From assembly GCA_963920575.1 (NCBI GenBank), contig OY986967.1, positions 24,631,648 to 24,695,647 on the forward strand: 64,000 bases of DNA. Reading direction: 5' to 3'. Below, in pieces: positions 10,786 to 22,236 of the stretch. Under the pieces are notes generated by a model, which had not been told where the DNA came from, made no database searches, and saw only the letters and a program-made list of their open reading frames with translations. The position numbers and the translations under genes were made by a program. Position 1 is the stretch's first letter. The number at the start of each line of letters is the position of its first letter. The stretch is from Narthecium ossifragum. Taxonomy: Eukaryota > Streptophyta > Magnoliopsida > Dioscoreales > Nartheciaceae.

Positions 10786-13700
10786 CTTGTACTTCTGATG
10801 ATCCAAAATGGGAAGTATGTGAGACGAAGAATAGCCCATGAAGCAGCAAAGAGTAAGAATGAAATAGTAGCAAGCCATTCACAGCCACTATACTTGGACA
10901 TCTTCCCTATTTCCAGAAATACGTCGCTTGCATCATGGATGGCTAAAACAATGGAGCCAACCCTAGCAAACCTGCTTAGAAACAATAAAAACATTACAAT
11001 GTAAGCAATAACACTAACACACCAGGAAACAAGTGGTGTGATAAGAGCCATTCAGATGCCTAGTAAATCAAAGGAAATAAGCATACTATGCTCCAAACAA
11101 TCCCCATGGCTAAGATTGCTACAAAAGTTATCTAACTTAAAGCATCATAAAAGCCTTTAGATACAAACTTTTTGTTGTTTCTACAAACTTTTCGGTTGTT
11201 TCTAGAAATGGAGTATTCATGCAGATGCCCATTCTGGTTTATGCTAGTCTATGTCAACAACACAACACAACACATGCCACCGACACCGGCGGTACGGTAA
11301 TCCTTGGTTGGCACTGAGGCTGCCTTGTCTGAAAGACGGAACGACACGGCCCTCAAGCCAAGTCTTGTCTTTCCAACTACATCGGTTGCCTATCGATATG
11401 GTTGCTCACTTAAAGGGGGCATTTGGTGGCCCCTATCTCTCCGTGAGTACAGGCGATTTATTGACAATAATAAGAGAATTTAGTGCTTGTTGCACCTTAC
11501 ACATGATTCTCCATAATCGAGTTGAGCCAACAAAAACAAGCTAGCCTGTTTGTTGGCATTTCCTCGGATTGACCAGACGCCAAAAAACAGGCTGAGGTTT
11601 CCTATTAAAGAGAGTTGAAGAGAAACACATGTAAAGATAAAAGTTATTTCTCTCCAACCAACCAAACACCATAATCTGCAAAAACCAAATTCTCCAGATT
11701 CATGATCCACTGCTCCGGAAATAATTGATACTCTAGATTCGCTCAACCAAACGCTCCCTTATCATCAGCCTTATGTAAAACTATGTTTATGTTCTCTTCA
11801 ACATGGTCCCTGTTTGTCCCAACCTGACCCAAACTATGTTTATGTTCTCTCAGTATGGTTAACCCAATAAAAACTAGTATACAAGGCAATGCTCTAAGTA
11901 CCAGCCAGCAATTGTTACACAGGAAACAAATTGACTAATGAGCACATGATGCAAAAAGGACCAGCTTCATAACTGGGCAAGAAATCTGGTTTATACAATT
12001 TCACGTGGTAAGCACATGCCATAAGAACCTTTTGTCAAATATTATGCAAAAGAGAACTTAGTCCATAACATAACAAATTTTATAGCAGCAAAGTTCCAAA
12101 AGGTCCTTTGTAAACCATGTGAACTATGAGGTAGAGAAAATAGAGCTGTGGACGTAGGTAGACAAACATATTGCGATTGATGAAACCATATAGGAGAAGA
12201 AAATAGGATTCACCAAATGAAATTTGGCCAAAAGCATATACTGCATAAGCATAGTATCTTGAGGATACATGCCAAGAAAAAAAGAAAGTTCCCATTCCGA
12301 ATTTGCAGATAAAAGAATAATAAATATCTCTAGGAGTTAAAAAGCACAGCCAAAGACAAACCTGAATATGTAAGACAATACGATAAGAAGAACGGTCGCA
12401 GCATGATGAGACATTGACACACCAAAGTCGGACCTTCTAGTTTCCCAAAATATCAATGAATAAATATCTCTAGGAGGTAAAAAGCTCAGCCAAAGACAAA
12501 CCTGAATACGTAAGACAATATGATAAGAAGAACGGTCGCAGCATGATGAGACATTGACACACCAAAGTCGGACCTTCTTGTTTCCCAAAATATCAATGCG
12601 AATATGGAGTATGTGTAAAAAGCAGCCGCATACATATAAACACCTTTAAGCTTTAATCTGGAAAACAGATAACTACTGTTCATAAGTATCTTTGTTAACT
12701 ATTTAAAAATGAAGACTGTGTAAAGCTTTCTGATGGAAACTTACTTTATTTTTTGATCAGGCCAGACCTGCTCTCCTGGTCCAACCCAAAAATTTCGTGT
12801 ATTCATAAAATATGGCTCATCATAAGTGACGGAAAGAGTCAGAATCTCTCCAGAAAGAAAGTAAACACACTTCCAAGCTGATTCCTTGAATTTTTTAAGC
12901 TTCCTTTTCTTTTCATCTGCTTCAATATTTGTATTTTTACAATCCCTTCCACAAATAAACTGTGTTGCTAACTTCTGCAGAAACAAGGATAAATTGATGA
13001 AGATTAGACATAAGTTTTGTAAACAGAAGCTGATCTAGCTATCAAGCAAAAAGGAGAAATTATTATTCCCCAGAAAACACTGCTTATTTCTGGAACTAAA
13101 TATTCACACCTGCATAGATGCCACATGACCTTGTAGTTTAATGAGAGCTCAAACATTTTGAAATGGAGGACTAGATAGACTACTTCGAGAAGTGGATCTA
13201 TCAATTCCGTCAATAGATCTAAGAGGAAAATCATAAAACCCTCTAAAGAAGTAAACAAAAGATACGACTAGATGGGTCAAAATACAAAAGAGACCTCCTG
13301 GCCATAAGCAAAATTATGTCAAGAAGCTTGGAACAAACTATTTCGGCATGGTCAATCTATAGAGCATTATGGCACAAAAAATAACAAGAACATAATTATG
13401 AATTCTTTATTTGACGTATCATTCAAAGTTCAAACTAAACTCCTCTCTTCTTCTGTCCAGTTCTCAGATCAATATGAAAAGATTATCATTACTCAATCCC
13501 TTATAACTTAAATTCAAAAAGGTTAAATTGTTTTCCTATAATTTTCACAGCAATCCAGATCCCAGATTTCCACCAAACAGTGAACCCCCCTCTCTAAACT
13601 AACCATCCTATGTAAGCACTGGTCGAACCAGTTAAGCACCAAAAACAAATCCAGGACTCCACATTCCAAACCAATCAAAACAAGAAATTGATCTGCTATT

Positions 13701-14295
13701 TGAAACAATAATCATCAGCTAAAAACATCCAAAAAACAAATTCTTCATGAAAACAAGGAAATTACTAAACCACACCCTATTTGCCATTTGACCACTACTC
13801 AACTAGTGGTCCACACAATCTCTTCCAAGATTCAGGAAGATAAAACCCTGCTTCCATTAACTATTTCCCGATCTGTATTGTCAACCATCTGAAACCAAAG
13901 CATCCCATCAACCCTGTCTTCGCTCCAAATCGAAGAATCTCCCCCTCTCTACATCAAACATCCTAGGAACAAATTTGTCCAGCGATTCCAACCACATACC
14001 ATAACCACTCCAAAATCCAAATGAAGCAAACACCACACAGTGGTATGTATAATTCACAAAAAAAAAGCTTTTTTGATGTAAACTGAACAATACCCAAAAA
14101 GGGGGGGAAAAACACATAAATGAGAGTTTAGACAAATGGGCAGACCTCAAACACGAATCTATCAAGCAAGAAGCGAACAGTGGGGAAGAGGACCACGAGG
14201 AAAGGGAGAACCAGAAAGTCCTCAAGAGATGGGTACGACTCCTCCTCCCAGTCTATAGACGGCCAAGAAGCCTCCATAAAGCTCATTGTGGACAT
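10786..14295 (-). CDS. LAG1/LOH: ceramide synthase, LAG1 homolog (partial; last exons not in view)
   Basis: Plant LAG1/LOH proteins are ER membrane enzymes that acylate sphingoid bases to ceramide. Four exons are seen on the minus strand: 14146-14295 (start ATG 14295, or 14286 in frame; contains SYPSLEDF and [11 protein letters not shown]), 12745-12974 ([26 protein letters not shown]), 12502-12657 ([34 protein letters not shown]) and 10786-10971 ([20 protein letters not shown]). All junctions have GT/AG and compatible phases. The HH of the TLC/Lag1p motif (MSHHAAT) is intact and membrane segments are hydrophobic. The conserved C-terminal exon is not found between 9577 and 10785; it may lie left of the nested retroelements or be lost. 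Exon 3 is partly duplicated in the following intron. Confidence 0.88.
12319..12598 (-). repeat. 140-bp tandem duplication of LAG1 exon 3 end plus donor site
   Basis: Copies at 12319-12458 and 12459-12598 differ at 5 positions by eye. Each holds the last 97 bp of exon 3, its GT donor and 43 bp of intron. The genuine exon uses the 12459-12598 copy, which is continuous with the upstream part of the exon. The other copy lies in the intron and keeps its frame ([20 protein letters not shown]) and donor. The two copies encode I and V swapped at two places. Confidence 0.9.
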
Positions 14296-14633
14296 GGATC
14301 GGGAGCCAAAGAGATCCCAAGTGACTGATTTGATAGCAATGACGGTGGATTGGAGCTAAAGATCCGGGATATGGCAGTGGGATCCAACAGGGGAGGAGAG
14401 GAGTGGGCTCCCCCGTCCCTTTGTTTTTTTGCCCGGGAGTGGTGGTCTTCGAGTTCAGAAAAAAATTACATATCAAACCTACCAAATTGTCCATTTTACG
14501 GTTCGGACTTTTGAATATTTTCTTATAAAAAGATCAAATAAGTAAATAATTCCTTACCAAAATGGCCTATTCTAACTTATAAACTAAAAACTAAAATAAA
14601 TTTAATACTGAAGACTACGAGGAAACTAGATGG

Positions 14634-14669
14634 GTTTAGGGTTTAGGATTTAAAGCCTAAACCCTAAAC
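14634..14669. promoter_or_regulatory. inverted telo-box palindrome
   Basis: GTTTAGGGTTTAGG and CCTAAACCCTAAAC form perfect 14-bp arms around an 8-bp loop. Each arm holds two plant telomere-type TTTAGGG units. Telo-boxes (AAACCCTAA) occur in many plant promoters. This one lies about 340 bp upstream of the LAG1 start codon. Confidence 0.7.
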
Positions 14670-15095
14670 TAGATGGCCCATTTGCCATCTCACACACGTA
14701 ACCAACAACCCTACAATTCCTCTTTCTCTCTCCTAACCACTCGCTAACCACCGTCCTCACTATTCTCTTCCACGTGACATCATCTTGATCACCATCAACC
14801 TTATAAATAGCAAAAACGGTTACAATCGTTCTCCTCTTATTAGTCAGTTTATATGTTCATTTTCCCTAAGTTGGCTTTATCATATTCCCTGAGTTAGCTT
14901 TATCATCATTATCACTACTTATATCTACCTTATAAGATCCAAAGATAATTACTTTTATGACTCATCATCTGAGTCATAAATTTATACACACATGGCATAC
15001 ACGTGACATAAAATTGTAATTAAATAAAAAAAAATAAAGGATAGTGGACTGATGTGACGTAAGTTATAATAGAAATAGTGGGTGCGGACAGTTAA

Positions 15096-15126
15096 CCGTG
15101 CCAGGTGGCACGGGCCCACCACCTAG
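15096..15126 (+). mobile_element. Helitron 3' terminus (plus strand)
   Basis: A perfect hairpin CCGTGCC-AGGT-GGCACGG is followed after 9 bases by CTAG and then host T at 15127, matching the Helitron 3' rule (hairpin, short spacer, CTRR, inserted before T). The 5' end was not identified, so the element's length is unknown. No protein is encoded nearby, so it is presumably non-autonomous. Confidence 0.65.
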
Positions 15127-17577
15127 TATATATATATCAGATAACAGTTATGTTATCCTTGTATTGGAGAGAACCATCGACCTATTGACGTTTGTATTTT
15201 GCATCTTCCGGCTACTCATCGTAAAAAACATCCAAGTTAATTTTCCACCCAAAAAAAGATCTTATAGAATATTTTGCTACAAAAATTTTAAGATACAAAT
15301 GAATTTATTGTAATTTTCATGCCATCGAGTCTAATTCGACGTGAAATAGATCCATTGATCAATTCAAAATAAAGTGATCCCTCAAGGATGATTTGGTAAT
15401 TATTTCTTGAGTTGGAATAATGTCTAATAATTTTACTTTTATTGAATCTGAGTTTGACTAATGTAAATCAATCGACCTATCAAATGCAACTCAATCACTT
15501 TCCTAGGTGAATTGAAGTAAACAAAGATAAAATTAAACTTGTTTAAAGGGATCTTATCTAACATACATCGGATCCGGATTCCGGATTAGGTATCCGACTA
15601 TATTAAAGTTGACGAATATACCCCTCTTTAATTACACCGCCCACATTGTATAAATATCGATGTCAATCACAATTTGCATTATTACCCTCTAAATATCTTT
15701 TTTTAACACATATATCCTTTGACTTTTTGACTGGACTATATTAAAGTTCCAATGGCCAGCATATTCATTTATTCCATAACATCATCATATGCAAGTGATA
15801 GTTGCTCTTATGCATGACAATTATATAATAGCATTCTTTAAAGAAGGGTAAAAGTAACCCAAAAAAATAGTAAAAAAATAGCAATCGCTTTGTAAGACTA
15901 TCTTGGAAGCTTCAACATCAAATTGTCAGAGGATTGAAGGACAATTTAGTCAAGAGATATAGCTGCAATACAAAGAAAGATTTGGTGGTACTTATGTAAT
16001 TTCTAGTTTCATAGGGGTAGTAATTATGTAGTCAATATAAGGAGAGAAAAAAATCCCATTATCTAATGGGTTCTTAGATTTCAAGATTTAATTGTGCTTG
16101 AAGAAGAGTTTATTATTTTACTTCATATTTCGTTTTAAGTAATTTATATACTGTTAGGACCCACTTGATATGAGGTTAAAAAAAATGAGATCAGGGGAAT
16201 AAGATTAGAAAAAATGAAAATAAAAAATGTGAATAAAAAAAATAAAGTGATAGTGATAAGTGGAATGAGAATAAACTAGTAATGATTACTTTTGGTGTAT
16301 GTGACTAAGAGTGGAGTTAAAGGTCCCCTGACGGCTTAACCCACACCAAACGGGGCTTATTAGTCTTCTTATACTTTTAGAGAAAAATTTATATTCAGGG
16401 GAAGCATATGCATCTATGGAGGATAAATTTAGGATAAATTGGGATTATATGTTGGGATTTCTCTTCTCCTGAGGCAAAGATCTGCGTTATTCTATTCTAC
16501 GTTAATCAGTTTCTTGGCTCTTTCAGCTATTTAGGGTTAACATTCTTGTAAGCCCTAAGAAAAGGGCATTTATAGACTTGTGTGACAGTCTCTCTAGACT
16601 ACGAGAATCCAATTTTTGCTAGGTTCTTCTTTTCAAGATGTAAATCTCTAGGCAAGGTCCCATATGCATGATAGAACAACAATCTGCTTGGAGTGTTCAC
16701 AGTTCATTCAAGCACCATGGAGTGTTGGTGGTCATCAAATGTTCTTAGCCTTTATAATAAGAAAGCATTCATGAAGGTGAGCTATTCTGATTACATTAGC
16801 ACCCACAAAATGAACTTTTTTCACAGGATAGGAGGTAGAAAGATCTACTCAGATAGATTTGGTTCTTTATTGGCACCACCCACAGACATGACAGCCTAGA
16901 TTGAGGGGCATGTCATACTTTATAGAGTGCAGCAAGTCAAGCCTCCCCTGCTTCCAAGTACAGTGCATTATTTATTGAGATCACATGTGAAACACAGAAT
17001 GTAAATCCATTACTTCTTTTTATCCTTGCAAAGTTTAGATCCACCATTTTGTAGCATTATACTGGTAATTAAGAAACAAACCCACTTTGATTGATTTCTT
17101 AAACACCTCCCAGAATCATCAAACTATGTTAATTTTTCTAATGTTCCAAATGCCTGTGTTTTATTTTATAGGTTGAAGAAGACAAGAAGTGAAACAATGC
17201 AGGACAGATGGGCAGCAGTATTAGAAGTATCATGCCAGCCTCATCTACCCAAACAATAGGAACACAGATGGGTTCCTGCTGAGCTTTGTATTTTAAAAAC
17301 ACTAGGCCTTTGGCCTCATGACAGGATAGAGAGAACCAAATGGTTTGTGGTGGCTGGTGGGCATTGGCTGTCTTTGCTATTTAAGAGCACTGATGGGATG
17401 TCTCAAAGTTATGAAGCTTAAAAGCTGTTTCATTCTTCCTGCAAGATGGACTCACCATAGATAAGTTCGAGTTCTCAGGTGGTGTGTATTGATTCAGCTA
17501 TTAAATGAGGTGAGTGAGTTTTATATGCATCTGGGCTTCTTCTTCTGCTCAGTATCCTCGCAGCTCCTCTCTCAGTA

Positions 17578-18057
17578 ATGGAGTCCTCTCAAGTCACTGG
17601 ACATGCAGAAGAATGCAGCAGCAGTGAGTCTGGATGGACCATGTACCTTGCATCATCTACTGAGGATGATCATGCTACTGATGAAGTGAGTGTTGATCTT
17701 GGTGATGTTGATGATGGAGAAAGAGGCAAGGGTCACAGTATTGGCAGCAATGGTTGTGAAGGAGACAGTGATGATTCGATGGCTTCAGATGCTTGCACTG
17801 GACCTGCTCCGTGTGAGAATTCATACAGGAAGTGCAAGGATGCTGATATCATTGATCATCACAAATACCATGTTGTTCAATGTGATGCAGAGGCAGAGAG
17901 CTGCCAGTATGGTCCATACTTGATGAACAAACCTGACAAAGAGGCAAAGATTAAGGGTGAAGAAAGAAGAAGCTTTTCTGAGAGGAAAGGTGGTGCTTCT
18001 TCTTGTTTCAAGAGCTGTTTCAAGGTGAGAAAGAGCACTAACTGGAATGAGAAATGA
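17578..18057 (+). CDS. SOFL: SOB FIVE-LIKE (SOFL) protein
   Basis: Single-exon ORF of 159 residues starting at an ATG about 55 bases after a TTTTATATG element. It has the two short conserved blocks of the SOB5/SOFL family: SSESGWTMYLASS (residues 15-27) and DDSMASDACTGP (about 65-76), both in an acidic, Ser-rich N-terminal half. The C-terminus is basic with a Cys pair (SSCFKSCFKVRK). Arabidopsis SOB5/SOFL genes influence cytokinin levels and growth; their biochemistry is unclear. The 159-residue length fits the family. There is no membrane span or signal peptide. Confidence 0.85.
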   Translation: MESSQVTGHAEECSSSESGWTMYLASSTEDDHATDEVSVDLGDVDDGERGKGHSIGSNGCEGDSDDSMASDACTGPAPCENSYRKCKDADIIDHHKYHVVQCDAEAESCQYGPYLMNKPDKEAKIKGEERRSFSERKGGASSCFKSCFKVRKSTNWNEK

Positions 18058-20085
18058 TGGTAGGGAAGTTAGTTGCCTGGAAGTTTTGGTTGCAGGAGCA
18101 GATCTATGAATCTCCTTCTGCAGATTAGTAAAATATGGAATGCTTTTGCTTTTGATATAAAGTCCTTCACTTTGTTTTGAAATCTATCTGTAAAATGATG
18201 TTGCCTTGTCTTAGTTATCAAACTTTATGCTCAATTTCTAGACGAATATTCCAGTATGTGTGTCTTAATGTGATTATTTATGAATGAAAGTTCATCCAAC
18301 CAACTCAAAATATTGACTCATTAGTCATTGCCAATGCCAATGAAATGGCTATATTAAGGCTAAGGTATATACATCTGTATACACTTTAATTTCAGACTAT
18401 AATCTCAAGTGTCAAGCTTTTCACTGTTTACAATATTTGTTGGGAAACTGTAAGGTGGAAATGGCACAGTATAGAACAGAAAGAATTCTATTTACGAGCG
18501 TATGTCGCATCAAATTTGCTACATTTTTGCATTTTACTTGACAGCTTTAAGTGAATCATGATTCATGTAAAACAACAGAGTGTTATGCATATGTGCCTAA
18601 CTTTCCACATAGAAGCTGCCATTTCAAAGAAATGCTTTACAGTAGTAGCTAGTAGTAACAATGCTGGTCTGTATGTTAGGTGTTGCAAGTTGAACTGCAA
18701 AATAAGGTGGCCAATCTCTATCAATATGAATATTAGTTGGAGCTGAATAAATGCAAGTAGTTTGTCAGAAATAGCAAGGTGAAGCTGATCAATGCTAATT
18801 GCAGCAAAAGTAGTGACAAAGTTCTTAGCCTTGGCGTCGATACCGTGAAATCTTTGTTCTGGTATCGTTTTAAATCACTTGAAAATTTGAACCGAAGGGG
18901 AAGAATTTAAGTACTAAGATTACGTTCTTGACACATTCTTACAACCTCAAGTAACACTAATCCATGCACAGTAAAAATTCTTTGGTCTCTTGGTTGCTCT
19001 ACTCCACCAAACATCATTGCCAAGGCAAGAAAGCATCCCTGGAGTTACCTCTGCAGGAAGAATGGCATCTTAATGCCTTGGAAGTTTGAACAGCAATGAG
19101 ATGACAAAGTATTGTGGAACTATGAGAAGAGATGTTATATTATACTCATCAAATTCATTCTCTTTTTCAAGTTTTGATGCAGGAATTAGAATGGCAAAAA
19201 TTTGAGCTATTATGGCCCAATAATTTTGGGATCTTTGCATAAAAGTATACCAGAAAATACTCTTAACTTTCTAAACAGCCAAATCAGAAATGATTCACAT
19301 ATAGACCAATGTGAAGTGAAATCATTTTACTCTCAACTGATCAGTAATCACTATGCAAAGTTGCATAAACACCCTTAACTAAGAAGGGGCATTTTTATCA
19401 TTTGCCACCAAATCAATGATCAAATTTGTTTTTAAGGACAAAAAAACTGGTCAAAAGCTGTATTTTGATTAATACAAGGAGATTGTTGAAAATACATATG
19501 CAGTTTTTTGTTTTTTCTGACTGCTATTTACACAATTATAGTTTTCCCAGGGCTATTTATGCAAAAAGCCCCAACTATTTTTTCCCTCTTACAAAATTTA
19601 TTTGTCCAGGAGCATCTATTTTCACAACCGACTGAAGCAACGGACACCATTAATGGCAAAACGGTGATTATCGAGTCAAACAAGGGCGATATCGTTTTCA
19701 GCTTCCGTCCGCGTGTCGAGGGGTCCTCCCTGTCTTCAAAGCTTATCGCATTACTCTCGAATCAAGCCCGTTCCTTTCCTCGAGATCAGCACAATCGTGT
19801 CGTGGACGGCCTCGAGTTCTCCTCAACATAAAACTATGCGCCAGTGCGTTAAGTAACTTAGACAGACATTTAAGTTAGGCTAAATCTCGTACGTGGCTTC
19901 CTATGATTGAATCCACTATCAAAGCTCTAGCCACTTAATAAGCACCACGTGGTAGGCAGACTCCACGGTAAAAATGTAATAAATCTAAACCGCTTGCTTT
20001 TATTTTTGGGCAAAGTCCTAATTCCAACGAAAGTAGGAAATATCCAAGCTTTTTAGGGTTTCCTGGTGCCTTCGCCGCTTCCGCC
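18058..20085. other. SOFL 3' region and eIF5 upstream region
   Basis: No convincing gene in either strand. Short open frames at 18558 and 19426-19831 have no recognisable domain. The segment from about 19980 on is the proximal promoter of eIF5. Confidence 0.5.
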
Positions 20086-20184
20086 TATATAAGCCCCCCA
20101 TCCCCCTCGTCGAGCCTTCAATTTTTTGGCAATCGGTTGAGATTACATCGAGAGGAGAGGTATAGAGAGTGGCGGCTTAGGGTT
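20053..20184 (+). promoter_or_regulatory. eIF5 core promoter: TATA box and telo-boxes
   Basis: TATATAAG at 20086-20093. TTAGGGTTT (telo-box) lies upstream at 20053-20061, and TTAGGGTT lies in the leader at 20177-20184. Telo-boxes near the start are common in plant translation-machinery genes. Confidence 0.65.
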
Positions 20185-20205
20185 CCTTGCCGCGATCTCG
20201 CGAAG

Positions 20206-22222
20206 GTGAGCACTAATACGATCCAATTCGTTCTCTTCTATGCTTCTTAAGGCCGTATCAATAGATCTTTGATTTAATTGTTTCTATGATCAGATCGTCC
20301 CTATTTGGCACCTGAATTAGTTAGATCTTCACAATATTTTATCTAGAAGTAGATTGATTCGATCTGGAACTTTTATGGTTTTCTGATCATCTAATTGCTC
20401 TTCATGAAGGGGAAAAATCTGGGTATTATTGACATCTAATATTTTGGGATCATTGAAAGCTTTGGAGCTGAGATTGGTTTGGTTGTGTGAATTTATTCTG
20501 GATGTTTATTGGTTTCTAGCCGATGGTTTTAGCTATGCAGCTTAGATGCCTTAGCTTTCCTTAAAATCCTTTTAGTTATGTTGATCCTTGGATGCTTTGT
20601 TGCCAGTTTACCTTATGTGTAGACAGCTGATTTGATCTAGAGGAAGAGAGCGATGTTGCTTATGCTTTTAATAAGACCAGAATATACGCATCTATGGGAG
20701 CATAGAATGATAAGTATCCATTGGGTTTGTGAGTCTATGTTCTTTCACGCCTGTCGGCTGATGCCGTCTAGAGCTATGTTATCTTATTCTTTTACAAGAG
20801 ACAGTGTGGCAATTCTTGCTTCCTCTGTTTTGATGAGAACGGCTTTTTATTTGACATAGCAGTGCATGCTTACTAAGATTGCCTATTGATTTATTGGCGT
20901 GGACAAGTTTTAGATATCGGTGCAGCTATTCTGGAGCTAAGGGATGCTTAGGTCTACTTTTTTGCTGATGAATAAATCCATTGTAGCTTTCCTTGGACTC
21001 CTTTATACTGGTCACCAGATTTGGACATGAGTATAGATGTGTGCTATGAAGGTTAACAGGAAACAATCTTGCGATTGCATTTCAATAGCAACCTGCGACA
21101 TTAACTAAATATCTTGGATGTGCTATAGAAAGGAGTTGATTTGTCATCGTTCTGTTGGATTATGGTATGGTAACATGCATGATTAGAGAATCTTTTGTCT
21201 CAATTTCTGCTCAAAACCTAAATACTAGCCAGCTTAAAGACAAAAGCTATGCGGCTGATAATAGTGAATACCTAATAAGCAATCTCTCTTTTCTAAGTTT
21301 TAAGAGCTTGGTCTTGATCAAGAAACTTGGCGTTAAGTATCCTGAAGCCCGGGATTCCATAGAACGAGCATTAATGGATTAATATGAATTTGGTAGTTTT
21401 GCAACATGGAAGCTAGATCATCTTATAGCATTTCTTTATTTTCTTGAACCTTTTTGAGAAAACTGGGGGGTGTCCTATTTCCCTGTGAGGTGGAATTTGT
21501 GAAAAATGTGTTATGTTGATATAACCTATGCTATTTGCCTTTCCTTTAAAGTGAAAGCAGCTCATTTGAACTTTGATCGGAAGTCTTAGGGTGTTCATCG
21601 TCTTTAATTTATCTTGGCTTAATGCGATCACTGACCATTTTCCTGTTTTCTTTTAATTGTTATTAATACACCATCAAGCTGCTAATAGTTGTACTTGTGT
21701 AAGATGCTTGAGGGATGCTCCTGATTTTTCAATTTACCTTTATATTGTTAGCAATTGTACTGGTTGTTTAAGTATTAATAATACATTTCTTTTTTTGGCT
21801 GTATGCTGATATTGTTTATTGGTGGTGATTTTCAGACTGTGCAGGATACTTCTGACTTTTTTTAGACAAGGAGTTGCTGTTAATACTTTTGGTGTTACAT
21901 AAGCTTTAGAGTGGAGGGTATCAAGTGCAGTGATTTTTTTATGTCTGAAAAAGATTCTCTGTACTTGGGAACAATTGGGTTGCTTGGAGAGTATTGCCCT
22001 ACTAGAAAAAAGTCCAGACCTCCTTCAAAGAGAATCGGCTGCATGCATCTTGAGCCATCTGTGGACTTTTCTCTGATTCAGGATTGTGGTTGGAAGCAAT
22101 CTGTTTCACCCCCAGTAAATCAGTTCTGTCTTGAGAGAGAAATCCTCCCTTTGTCTGGTGCAGCTGTATTTGCATACCAAACTTGTTACGTCTGACATCT
22201 CTAGCTGTTGCTTCATAGTTAG
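20206..22222 (+). other. eIF5 5'-UTR intron
   Basis: Donor CGAAG/GTGAGC at 20206. Acceptor is TTCATAG (22218) or ATAGTTAG (22222), about 15-19 bases before the start codon. The intron is about 2 kb, T-rich, and holds only chance open frames (for example 21911-22195). A long leader intron is typical of highly expressed plant genes. Confidence 0.65.
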
Positions 22223-22236
22223 AGCCAAAAGTGAAG

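Larger units (their letters stand above)
14296..17577. other. intergenic region
   Basis: AT-rich and without a convincing gene. It holds the LAG1 promoter side (about 14300-14700), a telomere-motif palindrome at 14634, a Helitron 3' end at 15126, and a phrase GACTATATTAAAGTT seen twice (about 15597 and 15732). I see nothing else of substance. Confidence 0.5.

Noticed and set aside
21911..22195. Open frame just upstream of eIF5
   Set aside because: Lies inside the leader intron and has no homolog-like features.
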